Shown: positions 26,819-36,916, counted from the first letter of the stretch. The stretch: DNA of 64,000 bases from Actinomyces bowdenii (GCF_017592395.1 NZ_JAGFOU010000009.1:41661-105660); one strand, 5' to 3'. Notes: generated by a model from the letters alone, not told the origin. Program-made: numbers and translations.

Positions 26819-29017
26819 ATGACCATCCATCTGCGCCATGCAGGCACCTCCCTGGTGCTCGACCTGCTGCCCGACCGCCTCCCCGTGGTGCGCCACTGGG
26901 GCCCGGACCTGGGCCCCGTCCCCGAGGAGGACCTCGCCGACCTCCAGCGGGCCGGCGCCAGCTCGGCCGGCCGCAACGCCCACTGGCTCACCAACGACCT
27001 GCCGATCCTGCCCCTGGCCCACCTGGGATGGAGCGCCCGGCCCTCGGTGCTGCTCTCGCGCGCCGACTCCTCGGCCTTCTCCCCCCACCCCGAGGCCGTC
27101 GAGCATGAGAGCACCACCGAGCAGGGCCCGGCGGGCACCACTCACATCCTGCGCTCCAGCGGACGGGATGCCGGCAACCTGCTGACCCTGGGAACCGAGC
27201 TGCGCCTGGAGCCCAGCGGCCTGGTGCGCCTGCGCGCCTGGGTGCGCGACGACCGCCCCGAGGGCGGCCCGCACGGAGCGGGCACCGGCGCGGACTCGGA
27301 CCTTCTCATCGGCGAGATCACACCGGTCATGCCCCTGCCCCAGGAGGCCCAGGAGGTGGTCGACATGAGCGGTCACCACTGCCTGGAGCGCACGCTCCAG
27401 CGCACCCAGCTGACCCCCGGCACCAGGCTGCGCGAGTCCTGGGAGGGCAGGCCCGGGCACGACGCCGCCACGTGGATGGCCGCAGGCACCACGGGCTTCG
27501 GGTGGCGCAGCGGGCGCGTCCACGGCGTCCACCTGGCCTGGTCGGGCAATGGCAGGTACCTGGCCCTCCACACCGCCTCGGGCCGCAAGCTCCTGGGGGC
27601 CGGCGAGCTGCTCCTGCCCGGGGAGGTCCGCCTGGGCCCCGGCCAGACCTACACCACCCCCTGGGCGGTCTTCTCCTGGGGCGAGGGGCTCGACGCCCTG
27701 GCCCACCGCAGCCACGCCTGGCTGCGGTCCCTGCCCTCCCACCCCTCCCGCCCGCGCCCGGTGCTGCTCAACACCTGGGAGGCGGTCTACTTCGACCACG
27801 ACCTGGACAAGCTCAAGGCCCTGGCCGACGCCGCCGCCCAGGTGGGCATCGAGCGCTACGTGCTCGACGACGGCTGGTTCGGCTCCCGGCGCGATGACAC
27901 CTCCGGCCTGGGCGACTGGCAGGTCTCCCCCGAGGCCTGGCCCCAGGGCCTGGAGCCCCTGGTGGAGCACGTGCACTCCCTGGGCATGGAGTTCGGCCTG
28001 TGGTTCGAGCCGGAGATGATCAACCTCGACTCCGACCTGGCGCGCGCCCACCCCGACTGGGTGCTGTCCGACGCCTCGGGCGGCGCCCCCGAGCACCGCA
28101 ACCAGCGGGTCCTGGACCTGTGCGCCCCCGGGGCCTGGGACTACCTCTACGAGTCGATCTCCTCCCTGGTCGAGCGCCTGGGCATCGACTACATCAAGTG
28201 GGACCACAACTCCCCCCTGCTGGCCACCGGCCATGCCGCCGCCGAGCCGACCTGCGGGCGGCAGGGGGCGGGCGCCGTCCACGACCAGACCCTGGCGCTC
28301 TACCGGCTCCTGGACGCACTGCATGAGCGCTTCCCGGAGCTGGAGATCGAGTCCTGCGCGGGCGGCGGGGGGCGCATCGACCTGGGCATCCTAGAGCGCA
28401 CCCAGCGCGTATGGGCCTCGGACTGCATCGATGCCCACGACCGCCAGGACATCCAGCGCGGCACCAGCCTGCTGCTGCCCCCCGAGCTGGTGGGCACCCA
28501 TGTGGGGGCCGGGCGCGCCCACACCACGCTGCGCGAGCTGGACCTGGACTTCCGCGCTGGCACGGCCATCTGGGGCCACATGGGGGTGGAGTGGGACCTG
28601 ACCCGGGCCGACACCGCCTCCCGCGAGCGCCTGGCCGGCATCATCGCCCTGCACAAGGAGCTGCGGCCCCTGCTGCACCAGGGGGATGTCGTCCATGCCG
28701 ACCTGCCCGAGGACGAGGTGCTGCGGATCGAGGGCGTCGTCGCCCAGGACGGGTCCCAGGCGCTGTTCCAGATCGCCTGCCTGGGCCAGCTGCCCACCTG
28801 GCCCACCAGCGCTCGGCCCCTGCCGGGGCTGGACCCGCGGCGCCGCTACCGCGTGCGCCTGGCGGCCCCCGCCTACCCCGAGCTGGCGCTGCGGGCGCCG
28901 TGGATGGAGGGCGAGGGGGTGGTCCTGCCGGGCTCCTACCTGTCGACCACCGGGCTGGCCCTGCCGGTCCTGCACCCCGACCACCTCATCCTGCTGCGCC
29001 TGAGTGCCGTAGACTGA
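26819..29017 (+). CDS. Alpha-galactosidase, glycoside hydrolase family 36
   Basis: A 732-residue GH36 enzyme that hydrolyses terminal alpha-galactose from melibiose, raffinose-type sugars or galactolipids. The catalytic barrel runs from about 320 to 620. The nucleophile aspartate is in YIKWDHN near residue 461, and the acid/base aspartate is in WASDCIDAHDRQ near 535. NTWEAVYFDHDL, LDDGWFGSRRDD and GLWFEPEMIN are also conserved. An N-terminal beta-domain and a C-terminal beta-sandwich flank the barrel. No signal peptide is seen, so it acts on imported sugar in the cytoplasm. ATG 26819 follows GGAAGGA. It is the first gene of an operon with two permeases and a binding protein. Confidence 0.95.
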   Translation: MTIHLRHAGTSLVLDLLPDRLPVVRHWGPDLGPVPEEDLADLQRAGASSAGRNAHWLTNDLPILPLAHLGWSARPSVLLSRADSSAFSPHPEAVEHESTTEQGPAGTTHILRSSGRDAGNLLTLGTELRLEPSGLVRLRAWVRDDRPEGGPHGAGTGADSDLLIGEITPVMPLPQEAQEVVDMSGHHCLERTLQRTQLTPGTRLRESWEGRPGHDAATWMAAGTTGFGWRSGRVHGVHLAWSGNGRYLALHTASGRKLLGAGELLLPGEVRLGPGQTYTTPWAVFSWGEGLDALAHRSHAWLRSLPSHPSRPRPVLLNTWEAVYFDHDLDKLKALADAAAQVGIERYVLDDGWFGSRRDDTSGLGDWQVSPEAWPQGLEPLVEHVHSLGMEFGLWFEPEMINLDSDLARAHPDWVLSDASGGAPEHRNQRVLDLCAPGAWDYLYESISSLVERLGIDYIKWDHNSPLLATGHAAAEPTCGRQGAGAVHDQTLALYRLLDALHERFPELEIESCAGGGGRIDLGILERTQRVWASDCIDAHDRQDIQRGTSLLLPPELVGTHVGAGRAHTTLRELDLDFRAGTAIWGHMGVEWDLTRADTASRERLAGIIALHKELRPLLHQGDVVHADLPEDEVLRIEGVVAQDGSQALFQIACLGQLPTWPTSARPLPGLDPRRRYRVRLAAPAYPELALRAPWMEGEGVVLPGSYLSTTGLALPVLHPDHLILLRLSAVD

Positions 29018-29100
29018 GCCGTGCCGCACTGCCCGCCCGCGCCCGAGATGCTCGCCTCCCCAACCCGTCTCCGCCTGGTCACTATCGTTTTGGAGACCCA

Positions 29101-30009
29101 ATGTCAACGTCCTCATCCTTGACTGCGCCCAGCGCCGGTCGGCGCCCCCGCACCGACACGGCGCTGGGCCTGGCCTTCATCCTGCCCGCGGCGATCGGCC
29201 TCATCGCCTTCTACATCTGGCCGCTGCTGCGCGGCCTGTACCTGTCCGTCACCGAGTACAACCTGCTGACCCCGGAGGTCTTCACCGGGACCGCCAACTA
29301 TGAGCGCATGTTCCGCGATGCGATCTTCTGGAACGCGGTGAAGGTGACCGTGCAGTACGTGGTCATCAACATCGGCATCCAGACGATCCTGGCCCTGGCC
29401 ATCGCCGTGCTCATGCAGCGCCTGACCCAGTCGACGCTGGTGCGCTCGATCGTGCTGACCCCCTACCTGGTCTCCAATGTGGTGGTGGCGATGCTGTGGC
29501 TGTGGATCCTGGACAACACCCTGGGCATTACCAATGAGCTCATCGAGGCGCTCACCGGTGAGAGCGTCAACTTCTTGTCCTCCACACTGGCCATCCCCAC
29601 CATCGCCCTGATCAATGTGTGGCGGCACGTGGGCTACACGGCCCTGCTCATCTTCGCCGGGCTCCAGGCGATCCCAGGCACCGTCTACGAGGCGGGCAAG
29701 GTCGATGGGGCCAGCGAGTGGACGATGTTCTGGCGCATCACCGTCCCCCTGCTGCGCCCGATCCTGGCACTGGTGCTCATCATGACGATGATCGGCTCCT
29801 TCCAGGTCTTCGACACGGTCTCGGTGACCACCCAGGGCGGACCGGTCAACGCCACCCGGGTCCTGCAGTTCTACATCTACGACATGGCCTTCGGCCGCTT
29901 CCAGTTCGGCTACGCCTCCGCCATGGCGGTGGGGCTGCTGGTGATCCTGGCCCTCATCACCGCCCTGCAGTACCGGCTGACCCGCGCCGGCCAGACCGAC
30001 CTGGACTGA
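29101..30009 (+). CDS. Carbohydrate ABC transporter permease, MalF/UgpA type
   Basis: A 302-residue inner-membrane permease with six predicted helices. The EAA loop EAGKVDGASEWTMFWRITVPLLRP (near 197-220) contacts the ATPase. FILPAAIGLIAFYIWPLLRGLYLS and the TANYERMF segment are typical of CUT1 transporters for oligosaccharides. It pairs with the next permease. The 83-bp gap after the galactosidase contains TATCGT (29083-29088), a possible internal -10, but operon transcription from 26.77 kb is equally likely. The substrate is presumably an alpha-galactoside, from the linked hydrolase. Confidence 0.93.
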   Translation: MSTSSSLTAPSAGRRPRTDTALGLAFILPAAIGLIAFYIWPLLRGLYLSVTEYNLLTPEVFTGTANYERMFRDAIFWNAVKVTVQYVVINIGIQTILALAIAVLMQRLTQSTLVRSIVLTPYLVSNVVVAMLWLWILDNTLGITNELIEALTGESVNFLSSTLAIPTIALINVWRHVGYTALLIFAGLQAIPGTVYEAGKVDGASEWTMFWRITVPLLRPILALVLIMTMIGSFQVFDTVSVTTQGGPVNATRVLQFYIYDMAFGRFQFGYASAMAVGLLVILALITALQYRLTRAGQTDLD

Positions 30010-30021
30010 GAGGAGACGGCC

Positions 30022-30975
30022 ATGACCTCCGCATCACGCGCCACCATCACGCCCACCCGCACCACCCCGGCCTCCGGGGCGAGCGCCGCACCCGGGGTCC
30101 GCAGGCTCAACGTCGGCCGCATCCTGGCCTGGGCTGCGATGATCCTCATCATCGTGGTCACCGTCCTGCCCTTCTACTGGGTGCTGCGCACGGCACTGTC
30201 GTCCAACGCGGGCCTGGCCTCCAACCCCACCTCCCTGCTGCCGGTCGACGCCAACCTGCGCGGCTTCCAGCGGGTCTTCGGCATGCAGAGCCCCGAGGAG
30301 GCCATCGCCGACGGCGGCTCGGGGGCCTCCTTGAACTTCTGGATCTACCTGCGCAACTCCGTCATCGTCTCCACCCTGGTGACCGCGGGCCAGGTCTTCT
30401 TCTCGGCCATGGCGGCCTATTCCTTCGCGCGCCTGCGCTGGCCGGGGCGCGATGCCATCTTCGGCGTCTTCCTGGCGGCCCTCATGGTGCCCACGATCTT
30501 CACCCTGCTGCCCAACTTCGTGCTGGTCAAGGAGCTGGGCCTGGTGGACTCCCTGCTGGGGGTGGCGCTGCCCACCATGTTCATGACGCCCTTCGCGGTG
30601 TTCTTCCTGCGCCAGTTCTTCATGAACGTCCCCCGCGAGCTGGAGGAGGCGGCGCTGCTCGACGGCGCCTCGAAGATCCGGGTCTTCTTCCAGCTCATCT
30701 TGCCCATGGCCAAGGCCCCGATCTCCACCCTGGCGGTCCTGACCTACATCACGGCCTGGAACGACTACTTCTGGCCCCTGCTGGTCTCCTACACCGACTC
30801 CTCCCGGGTCCTGACGGTGGCCCTGGCGGTCTTCAAGTCCCAGGCGCCCCAGACCGGTCCGGACTGGTCGGGCCTCATGGCGGCCACGCTCGTGGCCGCT
30901 CTGCCCATGCTGCTGCTGTTCATGGCGGCGGCCAGGCGCATTGTCAACTCCATCGGTTTCACCGGGATCAAGTGA
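30022..30975 (+). CDS. Carbohydrate ABC transporter permease, MalG/UgpE type
   Basis: The second permease, 317 residues and six helices. FYWVLRTALSSNAG near the N-terminus and the EAA loop EEAALLDGASKIRVFFQLILPMAKAP (near 208-233) are diagnostic of the MalG type. It starts 12 nt after the previous stop behind GAGGAGA, so the two permeases are coupled. With the binding protein it forms a CUT1 importer. There is no ATPase gene in the locus, as in many Gram-positive oligosaccharide systems that share one multi-task ATPase (MsmK-like) encoded elsewhere. Confidence 0.93.
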   Translation: MTSASRATITPTRTTPASGASAAPGVRRLNVGRILAWAAMILIIVVTVLPFYWVLRTALSSNAGLASNPTSLLPVDANLRGFQRVFGMQSPEEAIADGGSGASLNFWIYLRNSVIVSTLVTAGQVFFSAMAAYSFARLRWPGRDAIFGVFLAALMVPTIFTLLPNFVLVKELGLVDSLLGVALPTMFMTPFAVFFLRQFFMNVPRELEEAALLDGASKIRVFFQLILPMAKAPISTLAVLTYITAWNDYFWPLLVSYTDSSRVLTVALAVFKSQAPQTGPDWSGLMAATLVAALPMLLLFMAAARRIVNSIGFTGIK

Positions 30976-30986
30976 GGAGCAGCCCC

Positions 30987-32468
30987 ATGACCCCCGCACT
31001 GTTCAACCACTCCCGGCCGGCCCGCCCCGTCCTGCCCGCGAGGGCCTCCGGCACCCCGGGATCCGGCCCCGGCTCGGCACCGGGCGCCGGTGCTAGTGGC
31101 CTGCGCGGCCCGCTCCTGACCCGCCGGGGCACCCTGGGCGCCCTGGCGGCCTCGGCGGCGGCACTGACCCTGGGCGCCTGCGCGCCGCGATCCTCCCAAG
31201 GGCGGGCCGACACCATCGACTACTGGCTGTGGGACGCCAGTCAGCTTCCCGCCTACCAGGCCTGCGCGGATGCCTTCCGGGAGGAGAGCGGCATCACCGT
31301 GCGCATCACCCAGATCGGCTGGGACGACTACTGGACCAAGCTGACCGCAGGCTTCGTGGCCGGGACCGGGCCGGATGTCTTCACCAATCACATCGCCAAG
31401 TTCGCCCAGTTCGTGGACCTGGAGGTGCTGGTGCCCCTCGATGAGCAGGACGCCTGGGCCGACGTCGACCAGTCCGCCTTCCAGCCGGGCCTGATCGACC
31501 TGTGGAAGGGCGAGGACGGGCGCCAGTACGGATGCCCCAAGGACTGGGACACCGAGGCGGTGTTCTACAACAAGGACATGGTGGCCCAGGCCGGGCTGAG
31601 CGAGCAGGACCTGGCCACCTGGGAGTGGAACCCCCAGGACGGGGGTACCTTCGAGAGGATCCTGGCGCGCCTGAGCGTGGACCGCAATGGCGTGCGCGGC
31701 GATGAGCCGGGATTCGATGCGGCGCATGTGGCCACCTACGGCCTGGGCATCCAGAGCGCGGGGGCCGGTGATGGGCAGACCCAGTGGAGTCCCTTCACCG
31801 GCTCTGTGGGCGAATGGCGCTACACGGATCAGGAGACCTGGGGCACCCGCTACCGCTACGACGACCCCGACTTCCAGCGCACCCTGGACTGGTACTTCGG
31901 ACTGGTGGACAAGGGCTTCCTGTGCCCCAACGGTGCCTTCTCCGATGCCACGAGCACCGACGTCCAGCTCGGCTCGGGGGCCGTGGCCATGGCCATCAAC
32001 GGCTCGTGGATGTTCAACACCTTCGCGGGCCTGGAGGTCAATGTCGGCGTCGCGGCCAATCCCCGGGGCCCCAACGGCACCAGTCAGTCCCTGTTCAACG
32101 GGCTGGGCGACTCCATCGTCAAGCAGTCCACGAAGATCGAGGCGGCCTCGAAGTGGGTGGCCTTCCTGGGCACTGCGAGGGCACAGGACATCGTGGCCTC
32201 CCACGGGATCGTCTTCCCGGCGATCTCCTCCTCCAGCGACAAGGCCATTGAGGTCTTCGCCAGGACGGGGCTTCCCACTGAGCCCTTCACCCGGCATGTG
32301 GAGGACGGGACGACCTTCTTCTTCCCACTGACCTACTTCGGCGCTGACGTCACGGCGATCATGACGCCCGCCGTCGAGGCGCTGTGGGCGGACCGGGTCC
32401 CGGCCTCGACGCTCACCCGGTACAACGAGCAGGTCAATCTGCTCTTCGAGACCTCCACCCACGATTAG
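30987..32468 (+). CDS. Sugar-binding lipoprotein of the alpha-galactoside ABC importer
   Basis: A 493-residue extracellular solute-binding protein (family 1). After a 40-residue leader rich in Pro/Ala/Gly comes LLTRRGTLGALAASAAALTLGAC: a twin-arginine stretch, a hydrophobic core and a lipobox ending at cysteine near 65. Export by Tat and lipid anchoring are therefore likely. YWLWDASQLPAYQACADAFREESGI and GPDVFTNHIAKFAQFVDL are typical of the fold; aromatic residues abound, as in sugar-binding clefts. ATG 30987 has GAGGAG 8 nt upstream. It is the last gene of the operon, followed by an inverted repeat. The unusually long pre-signal N-terminus could mean the true start lies further in. Confidence 0.92.
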   Translation: MTPALFNHSRPARPVLPARASGTPGSGPGSAPGAGASGLRGPLLTRRGTLGALAASAAALTLGACAPRSSQGRADTIDYWLWDASQLPAYQACADAFREESGITVRITQIGWDDYWTKLTAGFVAGTGPDVFTNHIAKFAQFVDLEVLVPLDEQDAWADVDQSAFQPGLIDLWKGEDGRQYGCPKDWDTEAVFYNKDMVAQAGLSEQDLATWEWNPQDGGTFERILARLSVDRNGVRGDEPGFDAAHVATYGLGIQSAGAGDGQTQWSPFTGSVGEWRYTDQETWGTRYRYDDPDFQRTLDWYFGLVDKGFLCPNGAFSDATSTDVQLGSGAVAMAINGSWMFNTFAGLEVNVGVAANPRGPNGTSQSLFNGLGDSIVKQSTKIEAASKWVAFLGTARAQDIVASHGIVFPAISSSSDKAIEVFARTGLPTEPFTRHVEDGTTFFFPLTYFGADVTAIMTPAVEALWADRVPASTLTRYNEQVNLLFETSTHD

Positions 32469-32494
32469 GCGCGCAGCCCCGCGCTTTTCCCCTT

Positions 32495-32539
32495 CTGGAC
32501 GCGGATTCGCCCTGTCCAGCACGGTGATTCTGCGTCCAG
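32495..32539. terminator. Inverted repeat after the galactoside operon, likely terminator
   Basis: CTGGACGCGGATTC and, 17 nt later on the other strand, CTGGACGCAGAATC form a 14-bp imperfect stem with 12 matches, 27 nt after the binding-protein stop. It can serve as an operon terminator, but the sequence also looks like a dispersed palindromic repeat. Confidence 0.5.
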
Positions 32540-32620
32540 GGAGGCCGATCCGCGCCCGCTGCGAGCCGGGGCCCACTATCGGGCTCGCAATCGACGACGG
32601 CGGTGGGCACCCTCAAACCA

Positions 32621-32643
32621 GCGGTGGTGCCACCGCGGTGGCA
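32621..32643. promoter_or_regulatory. Overlapping palindromes upstream of the antitoxin remnant
   Basis: GCGGTGG-TG-CCACCGC (32621-32636) overlaps the perfect 16-bp palindrome TGCCACCGCGGTGGCA (32628-32643), ending 7 nt before the ATG at 32651. This is the expected place and form of an operator for a self-regulating ribbon-helix-helix antitoxin. Confidence 0.6.
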
Positions 32644-32650
32644 TAAGGGC

Positions 32651-32953
32651 ATGAAGCTCAGTGCCAGTCTGCCCGATCGCGACGTGGAGATCAGTAACGC
32701 CTATGCGCGCTCAGCCGGCCTGCCCTCACGCTCGGCCGTCATCCATCACGCCGTCAACCGGCTGCACGACGCCGACCTGGAGCAGGCCTGCACCGTATCG
32801 ATGCGGCCCTCAGGCTCCATCTCCAGCTCTGAGCGGGGCCTTCTTCAGCGCAGGCCCAGGATCTCGCCGGTGGCCGTATCGACGTCGATGCGCTCGGCAG
32901 CCGGATGGGCGGGAAGACCGGGCATGGTGGACAGGCTCCCGCAGATCGCGTAG
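32651..32953 (+). pseudogene. Ribbon-helix-helix antitoxin, truncated (toxin lost)
   Basis: The first ~48 residues, MKLSASLPDRDVEISNAYA then GLPSRSAVIHHAVNRLHDADLEQA, match the N-terminal DNA-binding domain of actinobacterial MazE/VapB-type antitoxins. The usual acidic toxin-neutralising tail (rich in Glu, Asp and Trp) is missing. After residue 48 the frame runs into sequence with no family resemblance and then antisense through 109 bp of the 3' end of fhs. No mazF- or vapC-like toxin follows. The likely reading is a type II toxin-antitoxin locus cut by deletion, leaving the antitoxin head and its operator. The remaining peptide might still bind its operator as an orphan regulator; that is inference. 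Confidence 0.6.
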
Positions 32954-34584
32954 ATGTAGCCGGCGCCGGCGGCCAGGCGCACCTCGCGCACGGGCAGGCG
33001 CCAGCCGGTGGGCGCGCCCTTGAGGCCGGGCTCGGCCGACAGCGACAGGGGCGTCTTGGCCACGAGCACGGGCAGGCCCCCGAAGCCGTCTGCCTCATAG
33101 GCATCCAGAAGCCGGGCGGCGGCCGGGGTGAAGTCCACGCCGTCGGCGCCGTACATGGCGGCGATGGACCCGATCTTGGTGCGCAGGTCGTCCTGCGGCC
33201 GGTACAGGGGCTGGAGCACGGTGGGGGCGTCGGCGGCCTCCTGGCAGGCCTCGACGACGGCGCGGGCCAGCTCGGTGCAGCCGGCCCCGCCCCGGTCCAC
33301 CGGGTGGCAGGCGGCCACCCGAGCCCCGGCCCGGAGGGCGATGGCCTCGATCTCGGCGATCTCACTGGCGTGGTCGGTGGGGAAGACGTTGATGGCCACC
33401 ACGGGGCTCAGGCCCAGGCCGCGCACGATCCCCAGGTGCTTGAGCAGGTTGTCCGCCCCCTCGCGCACCTCCTGGGGGCTCTCGTCGAGCATGCCCTCGG
33501 GCAGGTCCTTGCCCGGGGCCAGGCGGTGGCGGCCGCTGTGGGCCTTGAGGGCCCGGACGCTAACCACCAGGACGGCGGCGCGGGGCCGCATGCCCGAGAC
33601 GGCGCACTTGAGGTCGACGAAGCGCTCCAGGCCCATGTCGGCCCCGAAGCCGGCCTCGGTGAGCACGTAGCCGCCCCGGCGCATCCCGTGGGCGGCCAGG
33701 CGGTCGGCGATGACCGAGGAGCAGCCGGTGGCGATATTGCCGAAGGGCCCGGTGTGGAGCAGGACGGGGATGCCCTCGGCGGTGCGCACGAGGTTGGGCT
33801 CCAGGGCCTCGCGCAGGATCGCGCACATGGCGCCGGCCGCGCCCAGGTCCTCGGCGCTCACCCAGTCTCCCCGGCGGTCGCGGCCGATGACGATGCGCCC
33901 CAGGCGCTGGCGCAGGTCGGCCAGGTCCGTGGCCAGGGACAGGATGACCATGACCTCGCTGGCCGGGGTGATGTCGAAGGAGGCCTGGCGGGTCACGCCG
34001 TCGGCCTTGGCACCCAGGCCGGTGACGATGTGCCGCAGGGCGCGGTCGTTGACGTCCAGGACGCGGGGCCAGGTGATCGAGCGCTCCTCGATGCCCAGGG
34101 CGTTGCCGTGGTGGAGGTGGTTGTCGATGATGGCCGACAGGAGGTTGTGGGCGGCGGTGACGGCGTGGAAGTCGCCGGTCAGATGCAGGCCCACCCGGTC
34201 CGCGGGCAGGAGCCGGGCCCGACCGGACCCGCCGGCCCCGCCCTTGATGCCGAAGGTGGGCCCCATGGCGCCCTGGCGCAGGGTGAGCACGGCCTGCTCG
34301 CCGATGGCGGCCAGTCCCTGGGCCAGCCCGATGGCGGTGGTGGTCTTGCCCTCGCCGAAGGGCGTGGGGGTGATAGCGGTGACCACGACGTAGTTCGCCC
34401 CCTCCGCGGCGCCGTCCCCCGCCCGGCCCTCACCGGCGCCCGTGAGGGCGCCCAGGTCGATCTTGGCCACGTCGCGCCCGTGGGGGATGACGTGCTGCGC
34501 GGCGATGCCGGCCCGGGCCGCCAGGCCGGTGAGGAGATCGCCGTCATCGGGGGTCGCGCTGCTGTCAGGGGCGGAGTCGCTCAT
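32845..34584 (-). CDS. fhs: Formate-tetrahydrofolate ligase
   Basis: Makes 10-formyl-THF from formate, THF and ATP for purine and formyl-methionine synthesis. The full protein is 579 residues. The P-loop region TPTPFGEGKTTTAIGLAQGL is near 72-91. LRQGAMGPTFGIKGGAGGSG follows and LTGDFHAVTAAHNLLSAIIDNHLHHGN is the family signature. The C-terminus GYIYAICGSLSTMPGLP is conserved. The ATG at 34584 is supported by a TAGGCT box 7 nt upstream. It lies 57 bp downstream of recX on the same strand but has its own promoter. Its last 109 bp overlap the antisense tail of the antitoxin remnant, which should not affect it. It complements the gcv operon in one-carbon supply. Confidence 0.97.
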   Translation of the reverse strand: MSDSAPDSSATPDDGDLLTGLAARAGIAAQHVIPHGRDVAKIDLGALTGAGEGRAGDGAAEGANYVVVTAITPTPFGEGKTTTAIGLAQGLAAIGEQAVLTLRQGAMGPTFGIKGGAGGSGRARLLPADRVGLHLTGDFHAVTAAHNLLSAIIDNHLHHGNALGIEERSITWPRVLDVNDRALRHIVTGLGAKADGVTRQASFDITPASEVMVILSLATDLADLRQRLGRIVIGRDRRGDWVSAEDLGAAGAMCAILREALEPNLVRTAEGIPVLLHTGPFGNIATGCSSVIADRLAAHGMRRGGYVLTEAGFGADMGLERFVDLKCAVSGMRPRAAVLVVSVRALKAHSGRHRLAPGKDLPEGMLDESPQEVREGADNLLKHLGIVRGLGLSPVVAINVFPTDHASEIAEIEAIALRAGARVAACHPVDRGGAGCTELARAVVEACQEAADAPTVLQPLYRPQDDLRTKIGSIAAMYGADGVDFTPAAARLLDAYEADGFGGLPVLVAKTPLSLSAEPGLKGAPTGWRLPVREVRLAAGAGYIYAICGSLSTMPGLPAHPAAERIDVDTATGEILGLR

Positions 34585-34591
34585 GGCCTCA

Positions 34592-34597
34592 AGCCTA
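34592..34597 (-). promoter_or_regulatory. -10 element for leaderless fhs mRNA
   Basis: TAGGCT on the minus strand ends 7 nt before the fhs ATG at 34584; no Shine-Dalgarno is present. Confidence 0.5.
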
Positions 34598-34641
34598 GGG
34601 GCGCGTGACGGCCTTGGCGCGGCCGGAGCGGCTCCACCCGC

Positions 34642-35135
34642 TCAATCCTGCCCGGCCAGGGCCTGCTCGACGGCGCGCAGGGAGGCCTCCTGGCCGTAGC
34701 CCTTGCGGCCCAGCATCGCCAGGAGGCGCCGGCGCCGCGCCTGAAGGGGCACTGCGTGCATGGAGGCGAGCCTCTTGCGGGCCAGGGCCAGGGCGGCTGC
34801 GGATTCGTCCTGGGATCCGATCTGCTCCAGGGCCGAGGCGATGGCCTCCTCCCCCAGGCCCTTGCAGCGCAGCTCCTCGGCGATGGCGCGCCGCGCGGCG
34901 CCCTTCTCGGCGAAGCGGGTGCGGGCCAGCCGGGAGGCGTAGGCGGCGTCGTCGATAAGGCCGGCCTCCTCAAGGCGGTCGAGGACCTCCGCGGCGATGG
35001 CGGGGTCCACCTCCTTGCGCTCCAGGAGCTGGGCCAGGGCGGCCCGGGGGGCCGCGGAGCGGTCGAGGCGGCGCAGGACGATCTCCCGCGCTTCCTCGAC
35101 CGCCCGGGCATGAGCGTCAGGGACGAGCCAGGGCA

Positions 35136-35136
<1 letters not shown>
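34642..35136 (-). CDS. recX: Recombination regulator RecX
   Basis: A 164-residue all-helical protein made of three-helix repeats: LRRLDRSAAPRAALAQLLERKEVDPAIAAEVLDRLEEAGLIDDAAYASRLARTRFAEKGAARRAIAEEL in the first half shows the conserved DDxxYA and the G-AR pattern. RecX caps RecA filaments and restrains recombination and the SOS response. Its ATG at 35136 shares a base with the recA stop (ATGA), so its translation is tied to RecA. Length and placement are standard for actinobacteria. Confidence 0.93.
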
Positions 35137-36365
<1,229 letters not shown>

Positions 36366-36532
36366 TGCTCTACCTCCGGTTCGGGCGGCTCTCAGCCGCG
36401 GTGGGCATGGCTGGTCGTGGAGCAGACCCCCTCTCCGGGGCTCTGGGACGACGGTAGGCCCGACCACTGACACATTCGCGCGCACCCGGACCGCCCTGTG
36501 GAGGAGGGGTGCAGCGCCGCCGTCCGGGAGGA

Positions 36533-36554
36533 ACAGTACCCGAACACCTGTTCG
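36533..36554 (-). promoter_or_regulatory. LexA (SOS) box and -10 of the recA promoter
   Basis: CGAACACCTGTTCG (36541-36554) is a perfect match to the Gram-positive LexA consensus CGAAC-N4-GTTCG. On the minus strand TACTGT (36533-36538) follows 2 nt later as -10, so LexA would sit over the core promoter. Apart from this site, the 320-bp gap 36366-36685 holds only the recA leader and a direct repeat CCCCTGGCGCG near the DUF3046 stop. Confidence 0.85.
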
Positions 36555-36685
36555 ATGACCGCATCATCGCCGCCCGGCGCGTCAGATGAGCCCGGTCACG
36601 CCCCGTGCGGGCGCAGGAGACGGCCGGCATCACCGGCCCGCCCTCCTACCAGACGCGACCGCCACGACCCACCGCCCCTGGCGCG

Positions 36686-36916
36686 CTAGCCCCTGGCGCG
36701 GCGCTCGCCGTCACGGCGGATGACCCAGCGCTCAGCCTCCGAGAGCTCGGTCTCCTCGCACAGGGCGCTCCACACCCGCCGGGGGGCGATGCCCGCCTCA
36801 AGGGCCTGGGCGCCGGTGGATCCCAGCGCCCCCAGGACGAGGTCCTGCACCAGGGACCTGCCGTGGGCGGGGCCGAAGACCTCGTCCACGGCCTGCCAGA
36901 ACTCCGAGTGCTTCAC
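36686..36916 (-). CDS. DUF3046 small protein
   Basis: A 76-residue protein: VKHSEFWQAVDEVFGPAHGRSLVQDLVLGALGSTGAQALEAGIAPRRVW, then LCEETELSEAERWVIRRD. This matches the DUF3046 family found beside recA across actinobacteria. Its function is unknown. GTG 36916 follows GGGGAGG at about 8 nt. It lies between clgR and recA on the same strand. A hairpin at 37009-37042 separates it from clgR, so it probably has its own transcript. Confidence 0.85.
   Translation of the reverse strand: MKHSEFWQAVDEVFGPAHGRSLVQDLVLGALGSTGAQALEAGIAPRRVWSALCEETELSEAERWVIRRDGERRARG

Noticed and set aside
32603..32650. Upstream extension of the antitoxin remnant to 32603
   Set aside because: It would translate through the operator palindromes; the family N-terminus begins at the ATG at 32651.
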